Source: Isoetes taiwanensis
Lineage: Eukaryota > Streptophyta > Lycopodiopsida > Isoetales > Isoetaceae
Direction: 5' to 3'
Length of the DNA: 64,000 nt
NCBI GenBank assembly: GCA_021234155.1
Contig: JAJEKV010000057.1
Span: 4,249,821 to 4,313,820 of the forward strand
Below, one piece after another: positions 1 to 11,847 of this stretch. Each line of letters opens with the position of its first letter. Position 1 is the first letter of the stretch. The notes below the pieces were generated by a model. It had not been told where the DNA came from, ran no database searches, and worked only from the letters and a program-made list of their open reading frames with translations. Made by a program: the position numbers and the translations under genes.

Positions 1-171
1 GTTCTTGGCATCCGGTGCAGGTTCTTGGCCAGTAACAATTCCCCAAACTCCTTCATCTTTGAGAATGAAGATCATCCCGCTTTTCCATTGCTGGAAACCT
101 GTGCCGTCAAAGATTTGAATCGCATGACCCCCAGGGAAGGTAATCTGGTTGTAGTTTGCATCCTTCTCCAT
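1..171 (-). CDS. Ty1/copia gag N-terminus (partial, runs off window)
   Basis: Read on the minus strand, an ATG at 171 opens a 57-codon frame that leaves the window at base 1. It contains the copia gag opening pattern: a short polar start, then 'FDGTGFQQWKSGM' and 'GVWGIVTGQE', matching the FDG-x-N-F-x-x-W-K and W-x-x-V-x-G signature of plant copia gag (UBN2/DUF4219-like). The initiator-tRNA primer site lies 38 bases upstream, as expected for the first codon of a copia polyprotein. The protein would form the particle that packages element RNA. Only the beginning is visible, so whether the element is intact cannot be judged. There is no stop or frameshift in the visible part. Confidence 0.8.
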   Translation of the reverse strand, partial: MEKDANYNQITFPGGHAIQIFDGTGFQQWKSGMIFILKDEGVWGIVTGQEPAPDAKN

Positions 172-209
172 TGCTGTGTTGATCTTGAATCAATCTCAGC
201 ACACCTAGT

Positions 210-221
210 GCTCTGATACCA
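210..221 (-). other. Retrotransposon primer binding site (initiator tRNA-Met)
   Basis: The minus strand reads TGGTATCAGAGC, the standard plant LTR-retrotransposon site complementary to the 3' end of initiator tRNA-Met. It directly abuts the LTR end at 222 and precedes the gag ATG at 171. Confidence 0.85.
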
Positions 222-676
222 TGTCAAGGTTGCACCAAGAAAGGGAAAGAAGGGGATGCACACCAATATCCGAGAGCGCAAGCTCCCAAAACAAAGGCAA
301 AATCGAATTGTATTCAATGTTGTGTATCAATACATGAAGTACAATGATATAAACAAAACGGTGATACTAAGAATAGTATTAGCCGTTCACCCACCGTCCA
401 CTAATAACAAATACCGCTACTTAGTTAGGTTTGTGCTTCGATCTTGATAAGGTCTTGACTGCTCGCCAAAGACTTTCTCGGACCATCGGTATCTTTGAGT
501 CTTTGAAGTCATTTTCAAAGACGTCTAGCAAGATGGTGGTCTCGATATCACATATATCTTGACACCAAATGGTATAGTTCTTTGGGTTAAGCCAATAATT
601 GCACATATCACCTAATATGGGTTCATCAAAATTTCTGCACAGAATACTTAGACATTAATAACCTTGCCAATGACAT
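222..676 (-). mobile_element. 5' LTR of left-edge copia element
   Basis: The LTR must end next to the primer site. In plus orientation it starts TGTCAAGG at 222, and a candidate other end TGACA lies at 672-676, giving 5-bp inverted termini (TGTCA...TGACA) and a length of 455 bp, normal for a plant copia LTR. The inner boundary is firm. The outer boundary is inferred from the inverted termini, because the partner LTR lies outside the window and no target-site duplication can be checked. Confidence 0.6.
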
Positions 677-1550
677 CATTCTTTAATAACGTTTACAAGT
701 AATCTATAAAATTTACCGCAACATCAAACATACAAAGTAAAAAATATTCCTTGAAAGTTAAATTTTCTTTCTTCCTCGAAAACTAGGGCTTCATAAAAAA
801 AAACTAGGTTTTGCATCCTCGATAGGGTTCGGCCATGGCATCTCAGCATTGTCTACAGCTGCGCAAATCTAAACTGCGCGGCTATGGTTCGGCGAAGAAA
901 ACTTGAAAGGCAGTTCCGACAGCTAAAAGCTTACTACAGTTTGGTGTTCAGGTAAATCTGGCTATGGTGGAGTAGTAATCGCAGTCCTTAGTTTACAGAT
1001 TCGATAAAATAGAAGGTCTTTTGCAGATTCGGCACATTTAAAGCAGAATATCTTAGCAGGCAGTGGATTTACAGGCTATACTTTTTAAGAAAAAAACTTC
1101 CCTTTTCCATGAAAAAGGTAAGACTGGCTTATTTTAGAAACGAATAGGTTAACCCTTGAAACAAAAGTTAAGATCAAAATTCGAGCAAATAGCAGCAAGG
1201 AACGAGAAAGTTAGACTTGAATTTGTCTGGATATGGTGGCATTAGTCAAGGATCAGAAAAGCAAAAGATAATCTGGATATACGAATTGTTTGGGTTTGCG
1301 TAAAAACTGCTTTAAATCAGTGATGACTTTCATCACGATTAATCTGTGCAGGTACATCTATACAGCTATATAGCTATGGCAGACCAAATGGTAATAAATA
1401 TAATCTAATTTTAGACTTCTTTCTTTGACATAACAGAGCATCCAGATTTATCTCAGCTGTACAAATGATGACCTTATAAGCAATAAAGATTTGTGTTATG
1501 TCCTAGGAAGGGTCTTCCAGTTCAACAGTCCCATAAGAGAGCGAAATCGT

Positions 1551-1562
1551 GCTCTGATACCA
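1551..1562 (-). other. Second tRNA-Met primer-binding-site motif
   Basis: The minus strand reads TGGTATCAGAGC, identical to the site at 210-221. It is preceded by ...GTATCA plus two bases, the usual end of an LTR. The LTR would therefore lie to the right, from about 1565, but its far end and the coding region are not recognisable. It is probably the remnant of a small or decayed element. Confidence 0.45.
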
Positions 1563-4500
1563 AAATGATACGGATGCAAAAACTTATGGCAAAGGAAGAG
1601 CCACAGAGTATGTTCATTCAAGCGAAAATTAACTCTAATCAACAAAGTCCAGCCTTCATGGTTAAGCTATCCACCCAACCGGGCTGTTCCAGAGCAAGAG
1701 AATTTTAGAGAAAGACTGAGTTTATGGAAAGAAGTAAGGTTTAGGGAGAATCCAATTAACACTAAAGACTCTTCTTTAGCACTACACAAATTTAGGAAAG
1801 GTTTCAGAGTTGGGATTCCACAAGATCACTGAGGTCAACCAAGAAATTTATCAGATCTGGCTTAGGCTATCCTGCAAATAGAACTGAATGGCTTGAGAGT
1901 TAGTAGAAAAGGAATTTGCCATCGAAAAAGACAGATTGAATCCAATCGCCGCTGAGGCCGAATCTGCAGTGGTCGGGAATGATTTGTTGGTGACGGATCT
2001 AGGCCTTAAGTTACTGTAGCAAGTGCACAACTACTGTAGCCTTCAAAGATGTCAGCCAAGTGGTCGTATTCCTCCTCCGATGTTGGTGTTCGCCCATCTA
2101 TAAATACCCTGATGTTTCCTTTTGTAAAAGGCTTCGATGCCTTTTAAAAGCTAAAAGAAGGTTTGCTCCAAATGGTTTGTAAAAAGCAAGACTTTAAAAC
2201 TGATGTGGTTTGACCTTCCTGAGTAGGATCCTTTCAAGGATATCAAGGAAGGCCACTTTATGCTAGTCAGACCTGATGATGATGATTGTTTAATATGGTT
2301 AGGAATGATACTCATTCACATTACCACCACCTCTTTATGATCCTTGCATCAGCCACCATACCTAAGGGGCCTTGTTTGTTGTGCAATACCACTGTTACCC
2401 ACCATGGAGGAAAGTAAATAATTTTTTGTTGTCTATATATCTAGAAGATCTTTATCACTCATATATAATTCAGTTTCTTTTTCTGTTTGACACTATTTAT
2501 TTGATGCTAATTTGTTTGAGCAGTCCTCCAATCGACACGTGGTAAGAAGAAAAAAAATTAAGGCAGAAAACTTTACTTCGAAGCAAAGCTCCCAGGGCTC
2601 CAGCCAGCGACCATATCAGTCAGGGATTTCTTCCAGCCTCTACCTGCTGTTGATCTCGCCGTCTGTCTTAGATGCGCCGTCTGTATTAGGCAGTCGGCAA
2701 ACAGGATGAAAAGGCTTCGAAAATGAAGCTCTAGTGATGCAAAAATGCCTTAGCATAGCATTCTTCCGGCAATCTTAGTTCACTTTCTTTTGGCTCCAGT
2801 GCTGGTTCTACCTCTGGTTTTCCTGCCCCTTTGGATGTCGATGGATAAAACTCTGACGGTTTTCCTTTCCCTCTGTCTCTTGCTAGAGATCCCAAGAAAG
2901 GTATTGTATGTATCTTCTCTATCCTTTAGCATATTCTGAAGACTCTGTTTACTTTCTTCCAGGTATTTAGCCGCCAAAAGTGATGCAGATCATTATGCTA
3001 TTATTTAAGGTAGAAGCAAACAAAAATTTCATATCTGCCTTGAGAGATGAGAAGAGTTGGTGCTAACAGTGATTGATGTGGCAACGTATCAACGCCTCTG
3101 GGCTGTGCAGATGGATCAAACAGATGAGCGGCATAACAAGTTCGTGATACTTTAACCTTCCTATAAATTCCAACTTTTGTAAACTTCAATAATTCGGATG
3201 TTTGAGTTATGTATAGCTAGATTCTTACACTACATTGTGATTAGAACATAATAAGCTGAGCTTGAAACGTTATGACTTCCTATATGAACCACCTGCTCAT
3301 GACATGCAGGATGTTGGGCGAGATATTATCAGATAAATTTTCTTCTGTTCATAGGTTTTTGCAAATATTAACTTCTAGAGGTGCCTGTGTTTCTTACTAA
3401 ACAGAAGAATGCTGATAGTTTCTCTTCTCAAATGATTAGGAAAAGTATGAGCTTTTTTCCTTTCTGGGATGAGCTTTTCCCGTGAGTCAGATATTTTAGT
3501 TCTTTTGATCATGTTTACTCCTTTTGATGGTAATGTCCAATTAGAAAGATAGGAAGGCTAAGTAGCGTTATAAGGTCATGTTGCATTTTAAGGTATCTAT
3601 GCCTATGTTTCTGCCATTACTTCAACTTTGGCAATTTCGGTTTCCAATGAGATGGGCGTTGTGAAACCTTATTGGTTTTGTGGGAGCCACTAATGTTTGA
3701 AGTAGTCTAAATAATTGAGCAGCTAACCATGATGTTGAGTTCATTGTTCATTGCACTCATACTCCTGGACTAATTACCCTTTGGTGTTGCTGTTTTACTT
3801 TAGCTAATGATATTTTCTGGATAGAAATTGGCCCTATGAAGCATGGATGCTAGCCTGTGTATTTAGTTGGGGCATTGCATATGTTGTAGTATGTAGAAAC
3901 ATTTGACATAATAGTTAACTTGAAGGGTTCTAAATGGTCAATTTGTTGGGATGAAACATTAAGTAGACTGAATAGCATCACAAAACTTCTTCTATCTTTC
4001 GTTACACGTTCAAAGTGAAATAAAAATTGGCATTATTTTGGATGCAAGAACATTGGCTGCTGAGGATCTTGAAAGAGCGCAAGAATTCAAAACAAGTGCT
4101 ATTCTAATGAAGCTTTTGGTTGTACTTATTTGTTGATTCTACAGTTCATCACAGTATAGGACTTAGATGTTGAATTGACGCCATGGGAGTAATTGCTACA
4201 GAGGAAGCATCATATTGAGGCAGTTAATGGTGGATGGGCAATGATTGGTCTAACTGTAGTTGTTGTTATAGAAGGCCAAGGTGGGAAGACTATTGTATCT
4301 CAGGCAACACGCATGCAGTTGGAACAAATGCAGTTGAAACTTGGCTACTTCAGTACCATGAAGAATGGGCATGCATAATCTCTAGGGTCATTTTTGTGTG
4401 CTTTGCTGATCATCGTGGTTTTTTGTGCATGCTTCTGGCTATATCGGTATTCCACATGCTCCTTACCTGAAAAGTGACTTTTAATTTGTTAAGTTTTAAT

Positions 4501-4854
4501 GGCTTAGTGCATAATAGTAGTTAAAATGTCCATTTTCATCTATTGATTAAGTACAATCTGTTGATAATTTAATTTTTTTGGAGACTACATACACAAAAAA
4601 CCACATGTAAAATATTTTTGTCCTGCCAACAATGCTATTCGCCATAAAACAACCCGCAACAATGTGTGTTATTTTCTTATTTGAGTCCAAATATAGTGAA
4701 TGCTTATTTTTTTGGCCTCTGCAGGACCTAAAATTTTAAATAGCTACCTCTCCCTCTGTTACATAAATATTGTAATATTATATTTGCAGCAACAAATTTT
4801 ACATGACCAATAACCTCTTTCACCAAACACATTTAAGAGTGTAAGGGATCTTGA

Positions 4855-5260
4855 AAATACTCACAGAAACTCGAGGGAAGCTTGGGAATGTGTCTTTAGG
4901 TCTAGCCTTTTTTCACACCGGTTTCATAATGACAAGAGTCTTAAAATACTCGGGGAACTCGAGTATTAAATCCCGCCTTCTTTCACACCATTTTAATAAT
5001 GATAAGTTTTAAAATACTCAAAGAACTTGAGGGAAACTTGGAAAAGTATTTTTACTAGGGCCTTCTTCACACCATTTCTAACTTAACACAACTTCTGACT
5101 TAACACAACTTCCTCCATAATGATTTGGAAAAGAGAAATGTTCACAGCAGCCTTCAAACTCGAGGGAAACTTGGGAAAGTATTTTTACTAGGGCCTTCTT
5201 CACATCATTTTTAACTTTACACAATTTCTGACTTAATACAGCTTCCTCCATATCGGGCGG
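4855..5260. repeat. Tandem repeat, about 128-bp units
   Basis: The segment 'aaactcgagggaa(a/g)cttggga', followed in the later copies by 'gtatttttactagggcc' and 'ttcttcacacc', recurs at about 4866, 5020 and 5151, with 'acttaacacaacttc' between copies. The last two units are the most alike. Units have diverged by substitutions and short indels. Confidence 0.65.
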
Positions 5261-5669
5261 CCTTGGCGGCCGCGATAAATTTCTTGTAAATATTATTTTT
5301 GTTGTATCATTGGAACAATCTAATAGCAATTCAATGCTAACTTAATTGTAATGTGTAATTTTTTAATAGCAAGTTCTACATCCAAAATTGTGAAATGCCT
5401 ATATGATATTAATATTTTATATATTTAAACTAAAGGGACAAGCAATATAAGAAAACGAATCTAATATTCGCAGACTAAACTAATGTACATATATGAATTT
5501 TTATATCCAGAAGCATATACGCAAATTCACATCACATTCAATATAATTTGAAATCCAAAGTAAATTCCTTAAAAACTTTAAGGCAATGAAGCACATGAAT
5601 TCAAATTTCCATTACCAACTTATGTACATGGTCTTATTGACTTGTCTAGTTTTGTCCAACTATCATATC

Positions 5670-6059
5670 TCAATACCATGGATAATATGGTATGAAATAC
5701 GGGGAATAATATGGTCCATGATTTGTTGGCTGAGGATATGGATCAAACATTGGTGGCCCAAACTTTGACGGATAATTACCAACTGGAACATTAGTATTAG
5801 AAGAATCCCCCATCTTTGCAACTTTATTTCCATTTTCTGCGCTATGATAAACATGTCTAGGAGGATAATAACCATGACGACCACCATAGCCACCGTGGCC
5901 ATAGCTTGGAAAACCATAACCAGGAAATCCCCCATAGCCATACTCATGTCCAGGAGTTCCGTAACCATCACCATAGAAAAAAGGGGGCATCCTGGCCTGG
6001 GCCACCGATGCTAATACCATTAATGCCAAAACCACAATGACCAACATATTTTGCTCCAT
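5670..6059 (-). CDS. Small secreted Gly/Tyr/Pro-rich protein
   Basis: A 129-residue single-exon frame. The chosen ATG at 6059 opens a typical signal peptide: a short polar start, the hydrophobic core LVIVVLALMVLASV, and cleavage expected after AQA at about residue 22. An earlier in-frame ATG would place 43 residues ahead of this signal, so the inner start is preferred. The mature part (about 107 residues) has a GYGGFPGYGFPSYGHGGYGG block at about residues 35-60 and ends in an aromatic tail, PYYSPYFIPYYPWY. This composition fits plant glycine/tyrosine-rich cell-wall or apoplastic proteins, where tyrosines can be cross-linked. I cannot name a family. A G-box (CACGTG, 6110-6115) lies about 50 bp upstream. 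The gene stands alone. Confidence 0.7.
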   Translation of the reverse strand: MEQNMLVIVVLALMVLASVAQARMPPFFYGDGYGTPGHEYGYGGFPGYGFPSYGHGGYGGRHGYYPPRHVYHSAENGNKVAKMGDSSNTNVPVGNYPSKFGPPMFDPYPQPTNHGPYYSPYFIPYYPWY

Positions 6060-7082
6060 ATTCGATTTGATGGAGGTGACTAGGCCTTTATGTACTAGTA
6101 GCATCATTCCACGTGGCATAAAATTAGTTAGCATAACGTTGACTCCTTGTTTTCTTGAACTATATCTAGAGTTGTGAAGTGCATGCATGCTAGTGGCATG
6201 ATATTAACAAGTGTTTTTTTTTGTATCCAAACAAATGAGAAAGCAATATAAGAATATAACTCCACCAAATTATAGACTAATGTGCACATATGGGTTGTTA
6301 TATCCTATGAAGATGTACATACTTGTTATATACAAATGGATATTGCATCCTATAGGTACTAGCCAATTACAAGTTTCCCATTTATTTATGAATGTCATGT
6401 TTGAAATGATAAGTTCCCCATCTAAATTGTTTGAATTTAACACCAAATGTCTATAGTTGAAGTTCTATTATTCGAAGGGATTATATTTCTTATAGACTCC
6501 ATTGGCGTTAGCACTTGCTTAACAACTTATGGCTTTGTTAAGGAAGACATGGCGGAGCATAAAACATTGTTGGCCAAAGGCTCGAGATTTGAGACTGTCT
6601 TGGTCAATTGACTAACTTAAAAACTATATGACGTTATTAGAATAAATTTTGGCTACGCCTGCAGATAATGAGTAGATTTGAATTGAAGTTTTACAAGATA
6701 AAGACTTGGAGATGCTACGTAATTGAAATTGAATTGGTTTGAAATTGAGTTTGTCTTTTATTATCCAAATATACATAGGATGTAGCATTAAAACATGTAA
6801 GGTTTGAGGAATTCTTGATACTAATAAGACTGTAGAAAAAGTTTTAGTTTTCATGCCAACCAAGGTTGAAATACTATGTCTAGAATCGATGAAATTATGC
6901 ACTCCACTCTGGAAGCACTTAGACATAAGGTTCGAAAAAGATAAAAGATATGTAGACTATTCCTCCCAAGGTGAAAATGGGCCAATTTAAATTATGTTGG
7001 AATCTTGATTGATATTTTTTGATATAAAGTAGGGGGAAAAAGAGTTTAAATTTTTCCTTTGGACCTAAAAGGCGTAAAAAGA
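6060..7082. other. Spacer between the secreted-protein gene and ORC6
   Basis: AT-rich; no coding segment or repeat recognised. It must contain the promoters of both flanking genes, which are transcribed away from each other. Confidence 0.5.
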
Positions 7083-7090
7083 GCGCCAAA
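7083..7090. promoter_or_regulatory. E2F-type site upstream of ORC6
   Basis: GCGCCAAA, which is TTTGGCGC on the other strand, matches the plant E2F consensus TTTSSCGS exactly. It lies 21 bp before the ORC6 start codon, so it is near the transcription start. Plant ORC genes are known E2F targets activated at G1/S. The site is seen directly; its use is inferred. Confidence 0.6.
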
Positions 7091-7110
7091 GCTTGAATCT
7101 TTCTTTTCCG

Positions 7111-8690
7111 ATGGATATGGCAGTTCTTCAGAGGCGATTGGGCATGGACGAAAATCGAGCCTTGATCCGCAAGGCACAGGAGCTCCAGCGTCTCAGTAAC
7201 TTACGCTTTGATTCTGTCTCATTAGGAGTGGTACATCCATTTTTCCCCTCTTTTTACCATGTTTATCAATATTTATTCGTTCGTTTCACCAATTCTTAGG
7301 GCGACATTTGCAAATCAATCCTGTGCTATGAGCTCGCGTGCACGCTGTAAGTCCCTTGCGTTGTACAATGCTTGTTCTGTATTTGGATTTGGTCTGAACT
7401 TAGAATGCAGGTTGCAAATTCCTCTGGATCGGCAAAAGGCGATTAGGATTAGCGGTCTGTCTGAGAAGGCATATAGTAGATCCTTTATTACAATGCAAAA
7501 TGCATTGGGCTTAATGTTAGTACTACACCATCCTTTCAGTTTCATTCAATATTTATGAAATTTAGTCTTCCCCTGTTGATTCAATATTACAGGCCCAAGT
7601 TAGATGTGCGGGAGCTTGCAGTTCAATTTGGCTGTGTTAGGCTTATTGGGTTAGTCAACAGAGCTGTCACAACGTATGCATCTTATCATCCTACCATTGA
7701 ACTTTTCTTATTGAATTCATCTGTATATGAGACCATTCATCAGCAATCTATAATTGAATTGCTTTGTTCCCAGTTATAAGGAAAGATTTATTGCTGCTCT
7801 ACCTGAAGCTAGGCGCCAAAATGCAGATTTTAGTCGCCCAGTCTTTATTGGAGTTGCTTTCTATTTAAGTGCAAGGAAGTACAAGGTATGAATGAAAGTA
7901 GGTGTTATTATTATCTTATTTTCTCCATTGTAATACTATGCTCTGGACTTTTATATTCAGCTCAATGTTGACAAATCTAAGCTAATAGAAATATGTAACA
8001 CATCCGACACAGAATTTGCCAGTGTAAGTTTCCAAGTTTTGTCCCTTTATATTTTTTGTGCCAATCATAATGGTCCCTATTGATTATATTAGGTGGCCAC
8101 ATCAATGACAGACCTGTGCTTTGATATGTTAGGAGCTGAGAAGGAAAAGAAAGATCCAAGGCTTATAAAGGGAAACAGAAGTAAGATTACCCTTTTTGCT
8201 ATCTTGGCTTATGTTAAATCTCTTTTCTAATTAAAGATTATATTTGTGTTGAAAATGAATTTGATGCCACAGGATTATTAGATGCCCTGCCTCTTAAGAG
8301 ACATATAGAAGAAGATTCTGCATCGGACAATGAATCTCTCGATGATGATGATGGTTTGGAAGTTAGCATCAAATTATGGTTTAAGATTTGAAATTATTCT
8401 TCTATGGTAGATGAATAAGCTTATTGCTTATGCAGGTTCCTGGATTTAAAAGATCAAAAAAATCAGAAGACAAGGCATCTTACAGCGCATGGAAAGCATC
8501 AGTGCTTAAGACAATGGAGAACAAAGCTGAACAACAAGGTCCTCATGAACCATGTCATTTTATAAAGTTTATTCCTTTTTAAGGATCTAACGTTCTGTAT
8601 CAATTTCTAGGTCATCCAAAAAAGAGCAAGCAAATGCAGCTGAATTTTGGACCAAAACCATTGGATAGTGTGAATATTCCGACAGTTTAA
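7111..8690 (+). CDS. ORC6: Origin recognition complex subunit 6
   Basis: Ten exons (7111-7230, 7300-7346, 7411-7515, 7593-7673, 7774-7885, 7961-8023, 8093-8180, 8273-8361, 8436-8538, 8611-8690) join in phase with GT-AG introns to 888 bp, 295 residues, close to the 284 of the Arabidopsis protein. ORC6 is the smallest subunit of the nuclear complex that marks replication origins and helps load MCM helicase. Family hallmarks are clear: the N-terminal TFIIB-like half begins with an 'ENRALIRKAQELQRL' helix and continues through 'SGLSEKAYSRSF' and 'LDVRELAVQFGCVRLI'; the second half contains 'RRQNADFSRPVF' and 'TSMTDLCFDMLG'. An acidic linker (SASDNESLDDDD) is followed by a basic C-terminal tail. 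The start at 7111 is chosen because it gives the usual MD-x-x-x-L opening. No lesions are seen. Confidence 0.96.
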
Positions 8691-9268
8691 ACTAGAGGGA
8701 TATATCCATTTATTCTTTTTACCATTCCATTCTTGTCCAGTGACCATTTCTATTCATTGTCAAATATGATTTATTTTATCAAATCTGTCATTTGACTATA
8801 TCATCTTTCAAAACAAGGGCGCTAACTTGGAGAATTGTTCACTGAAATTTTGCCGAGACAAAGTACATTTCACCAGCTAAATGTGTAATCACCTTATTTG
8901 ACTTCCAATCCTTGAAACGTAGCATTGGTCATTCATCATTGTGTTCTGGAAGGAGCATATGTTAGCATTCCCAATTTACTTTATCTTCCTTCTGTTCTGT
9001 TCTATGTTGTATGATTCCTAGTGAGATTTACTCTCTCATTTTGTATATGAAGAGATGATTAAAACTGCAAATGGTGGCAGGTGCCGATATGTTAGGCATT
9101 AAATCCATATTAGGTTTATGATCGGAGGACTGCGGGAGTTTATAAGCAATGGTTGGCCAATGGCCAACCACGCCACCAGTGTTCCATCGCTGTCCCGTTC
9201 ATCTCATGCAGTGTGCTCAGACCAGTATCTTACGTTACTGACAGGTAGCACAAAAGTTAGAAGACTAC
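8691..9268. other. Spacer downstream of ORC6
   Basis: No gene or repeat recognised. The first few hundred bases should hold the ORC6 3' UTR and polyadenylation site. Confidence 0.5.
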
Positions 9269-9500
9269 GGGTCTATTCGCACCAACCGTTAAGTTAGGTT
9301 TAGTTAGAGTTTTTAACTGCAATCAACTTCACACCAATAGTTAAGTTAATAATTTATAGTTATAGGGTGTTAACTTTTTTTTTAACTGAAGACACTAATA
9401 AAATGTTCCTTTCACACCCAAAATGTGGTTAGTATATTTTAACTTTGTTATAAAAAATGGACTAAAAGTTAAAGTGACCTATATGAGGTCACTTTAGCCG
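9269..9500. repeat. AT-rich dispersed repeat, copy 1 (TAACTTAACT-rich)
   Basis: Begins gggtctattcgcacc and runs into repeated gttaagtta/aacttaac motifs. The start matches the inverted end of the repeat at 12434-12727 (gggttcattcgcaccc on the minus strand), so the two are copies of one family in opposite orientation. A 10-bp hairpin (aaagtgacct / aggtcacttt) lies at about 9468-9494. No clear target-site duplication. Confidence 0.5.
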
Positions 9501-9689
9501 CAGTTAGCGATGGCAATGTATGGACGGCCCGACGAGGGGCAGAGGAAGCGGTGAACATGGCATGGCCGTGGAGGGCGAGGGTGCGGGTCTGGTATTCGAA
9601 GGTGCAGAAGATGTACAGGAAAAAAGTTTGTGTTCTTTTTTTTTTTTTCCATTGTCAGGAAGCCGTAATTAGATATGATACTCTCACGA

Positions 9690-10323
9690 ACTGAAAATAG
9701 TGTAGCAAGGGCTTTGACTACATTGAACAAACTCTGCAAGGAAGGCAATTAGAGGAAGGGTTAGAAATTATAGAACAGCACCAGCTTCCCATATCAAGAG
9801 ATATCGCATATCACCTTTTGCTGGAGTGCACACGGAAGAAATGTCTGCATTGTGGATTACGAGTACATGCCCTTATGGTTGTCAATGGGCTAGATCCAAC
9901 TGCCGTTCTGGGGGACCATCTAATTCGGTTGTACTCCTCTTGTGGATGCTTGCCTGCAGCTGCACATGCATTGAACAAGGTCTTGCAACCTGGGATGCAT
10001 ACCTGGAGTTCAATAATTTCTGCCCATGCTAATCAAGGTCAAGGTAAGCCTTCAATAATTTCTGCCCATGCTAATCAAGGTCAAGGTAAGCCTGCACTTG
10101 AGCTCTATGGCAGAATGCAAATCTTGAATTTAGAAAATGATAGATATGTTTTTCTTGCTGCACTTAAAGCATGTACAAGTAATGCTGCACTAATACATGG
10201 ACGGCATGTCCATCAACAGGTCATAGAAAATGGCATGCACTTGGATAGTTTGTTAGGGAATGTCATTGTGGATATGGAGAAGACCCAACAATTGCTGAGC
10301 AATTTGAGGCTCAACAGCTGCTG
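9690..10323 (+). pseudogene. PLS-class pentatricopeptide-repeat (PPR) gene fragment
   Basis: The frame ending at 10323 reads like plant PPR repeats: 'LHCGLRVHALMVVNGLDP', 'LGDHLIRLYSSCGCL', 'ALELYGRMQ', 'FLAALKACTSNAALIHGRHV' and 'LLGNVIVDM', the order of P, L and S motifs in organelle RNA-editing PPR proteins. The leader 'LNKLCKEG' is in another frame and joins 'LEEGLEIIEQ' after a frameshift near 9742. A 42-bp segment (SIISAHANQGQGKP) is duplicated in tandem at 10009-10092. After GNVIVDM the similarity stops. With about four repeats, a frameshift and no E/DYW domain, it is a truncated remnant and probably not functional. Confidence 0.75.
10009..10092. repeat. 42-bp tandem duplication in the PPR fragment
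   Basis: Two identical copies of a 42-bp unit starting tcaataatttctgcccat. The duplication keeps the frame. Each copy ends in CAAGGTAAGCC, which also resembles a splice donor. Confidence 0.85.
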
Positions 10324-10329
10324 AGCAAT

Positions 10330-11840
10330 TTGAGTATTGGAAAGTGGCTTGAATCTGTTTGATGCCCCGACTTGCTAATATTTTTAGCATCCCAGTCCGC
10401 TGCTGTGGTGATTCATCCATTGGTCAAATGGACTGCATTTTTTGATGATGCCAGATTACTCAGTTGACCAAGGTACTTGGATATATTTTAACTACATCTT
10501 TGAACCATTTCATCCTTGCATGGCTTGAGATGAGAGCCGAACGTGATTGCCGCTTGTGTCAATGGTTCGCTTGGTTGGGTGTTCGGATCGGTTCTTGTGA
10601 CCAAAGAAAGCTAAATTCGCATTTCGGATGCAACTCGTGAAAATAAAGTACACAAGACGCTCGGCTCCACCAGATTTTCTTGAGCTTATACTCATGCAAG
10701 CTTTGCAAGATGAATAAGGAGGCCGATTTGCTTAAATACTTGCTCTTTTGAATGTTAGAGAGAGGACAGACTACGTATCACGTGAAAATCAAGAAAAATG
10801 ATTAGATGTGGTCTTGTATGGACCTCAAGAATGCAATATAAGACCAAGTTTTGAAGTTCCATACCGTGAGTTCAGATTCTTGATGTTTCTATATGATGTA
10901 ACCGTATGATGTAACGAGTTTGTGTTGCCCCCAGTATGTTTATTGAAACAAGGAATTGAAGCATTTGTTAAACATTTTGAAGCATTTTGAAGCATTTGAG
11001 GAATCTTCTTCAAGGCCAAATTTATGATCAAGCGGCACATGCCCTCCCCACAACCATGGGCAGCAAGCATGCATCAAAATGGGCGATGCACTTGTTCCAA
11101 CCGCTCATCTTGTACCACCGTAAATATGAGACGAAAGAGTTGGATCGGTCATCTCCCTTGGAGAAAACAAAGACTTCCGTGATATGACACGGATGATGTT
11201 GAGAGCCGGGATGATGGTGAAGATAAAGAAGACAAGAAAAGGTTGTCCCGGGTCTTGTCCACGTATAAGGCCGAGGACAGAAAGTCGAAAACAACAATAG
11301 TTGCAAAGAAAGGAGCAGCAAAGGTGCTTATCATTCTTGTTCGCAATTTACAATAATTCAGGACCTCATGATGCGCATCAATATTTACTTAGCAAGCATT
11401 CCTTATTTTCCCCGCCTCAATAATCATGCATACATTTTGAAATGCTTGTCCACGGACTAGTCCAACAAAAACCTCTCTGAATTGGCAAAAATTGTTGATT
11501 GTTGTCATGTCTGGAACTAACATTTGTCTCTTTGCTAAGAATGCAGCTTGGTGGATTGTGTTTTTCTTTGCATCACTTCTATTTGTAAATTATAACATTA
11601 TCACCTTTCTTAAAGCTTTGTTACATTTTGAGACATGCAAGGGCATCAGTATGACATCCTGTGCTGGTGCTAGGTATCCCATGGTCTAACGATAACATGC
11701 TATACTATTTACAAGAACTTTTCTATGCATAGGTTCTCATTTGTTACAAGCTTGTGAATTTGCATTGTAAGCATAAATGTAGAGGTTACACAATGTCTAT
11801 GATTTCCATTAAAGCTTGGTGACATATACAATATCTCTTG
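10330..11840. other. Spacer without recognisable gene
   Basis: Several short frames exist, but none shows family similarity or good exon structure. A basic stretch readable at about 11160-11300 has no recognisable domain. Confidence 0.5.
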
Positions 11841-11847
11841 TCAGCAG

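Larger units (their letters stand above)
677..5577. other. Spacer without recognisable gene
   Basis: AT-rich DNA in which no open frame longer than about 80 codons resembles a known family. It holds a second primer-binding-site-like motif (1551-1562) and a tandem repeat (about 4855-5260), listed separately. Confidence 0.6.

Noticed and set aside
2780-2977. Charged 65-codon minus-strand frame
   Set aside because: Reads like a helical segment but matches nothing I know, and no neighbouring exons were found.
5259-5273. Adjacent SfiI-like (GGCCTTGGCGGCC) and NotI (GCGGCCGC) sites, suggesting cloning-vector sequence
   Set aside because: No vector or linker sequence on either side, and the flanks continue the local tandem repeat and spacer.
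11160-11300. Basic reading frame after 10.9 kb, considered as a decayed gene
   Set aside because: Short, no domain, both strands open to a similar degree.
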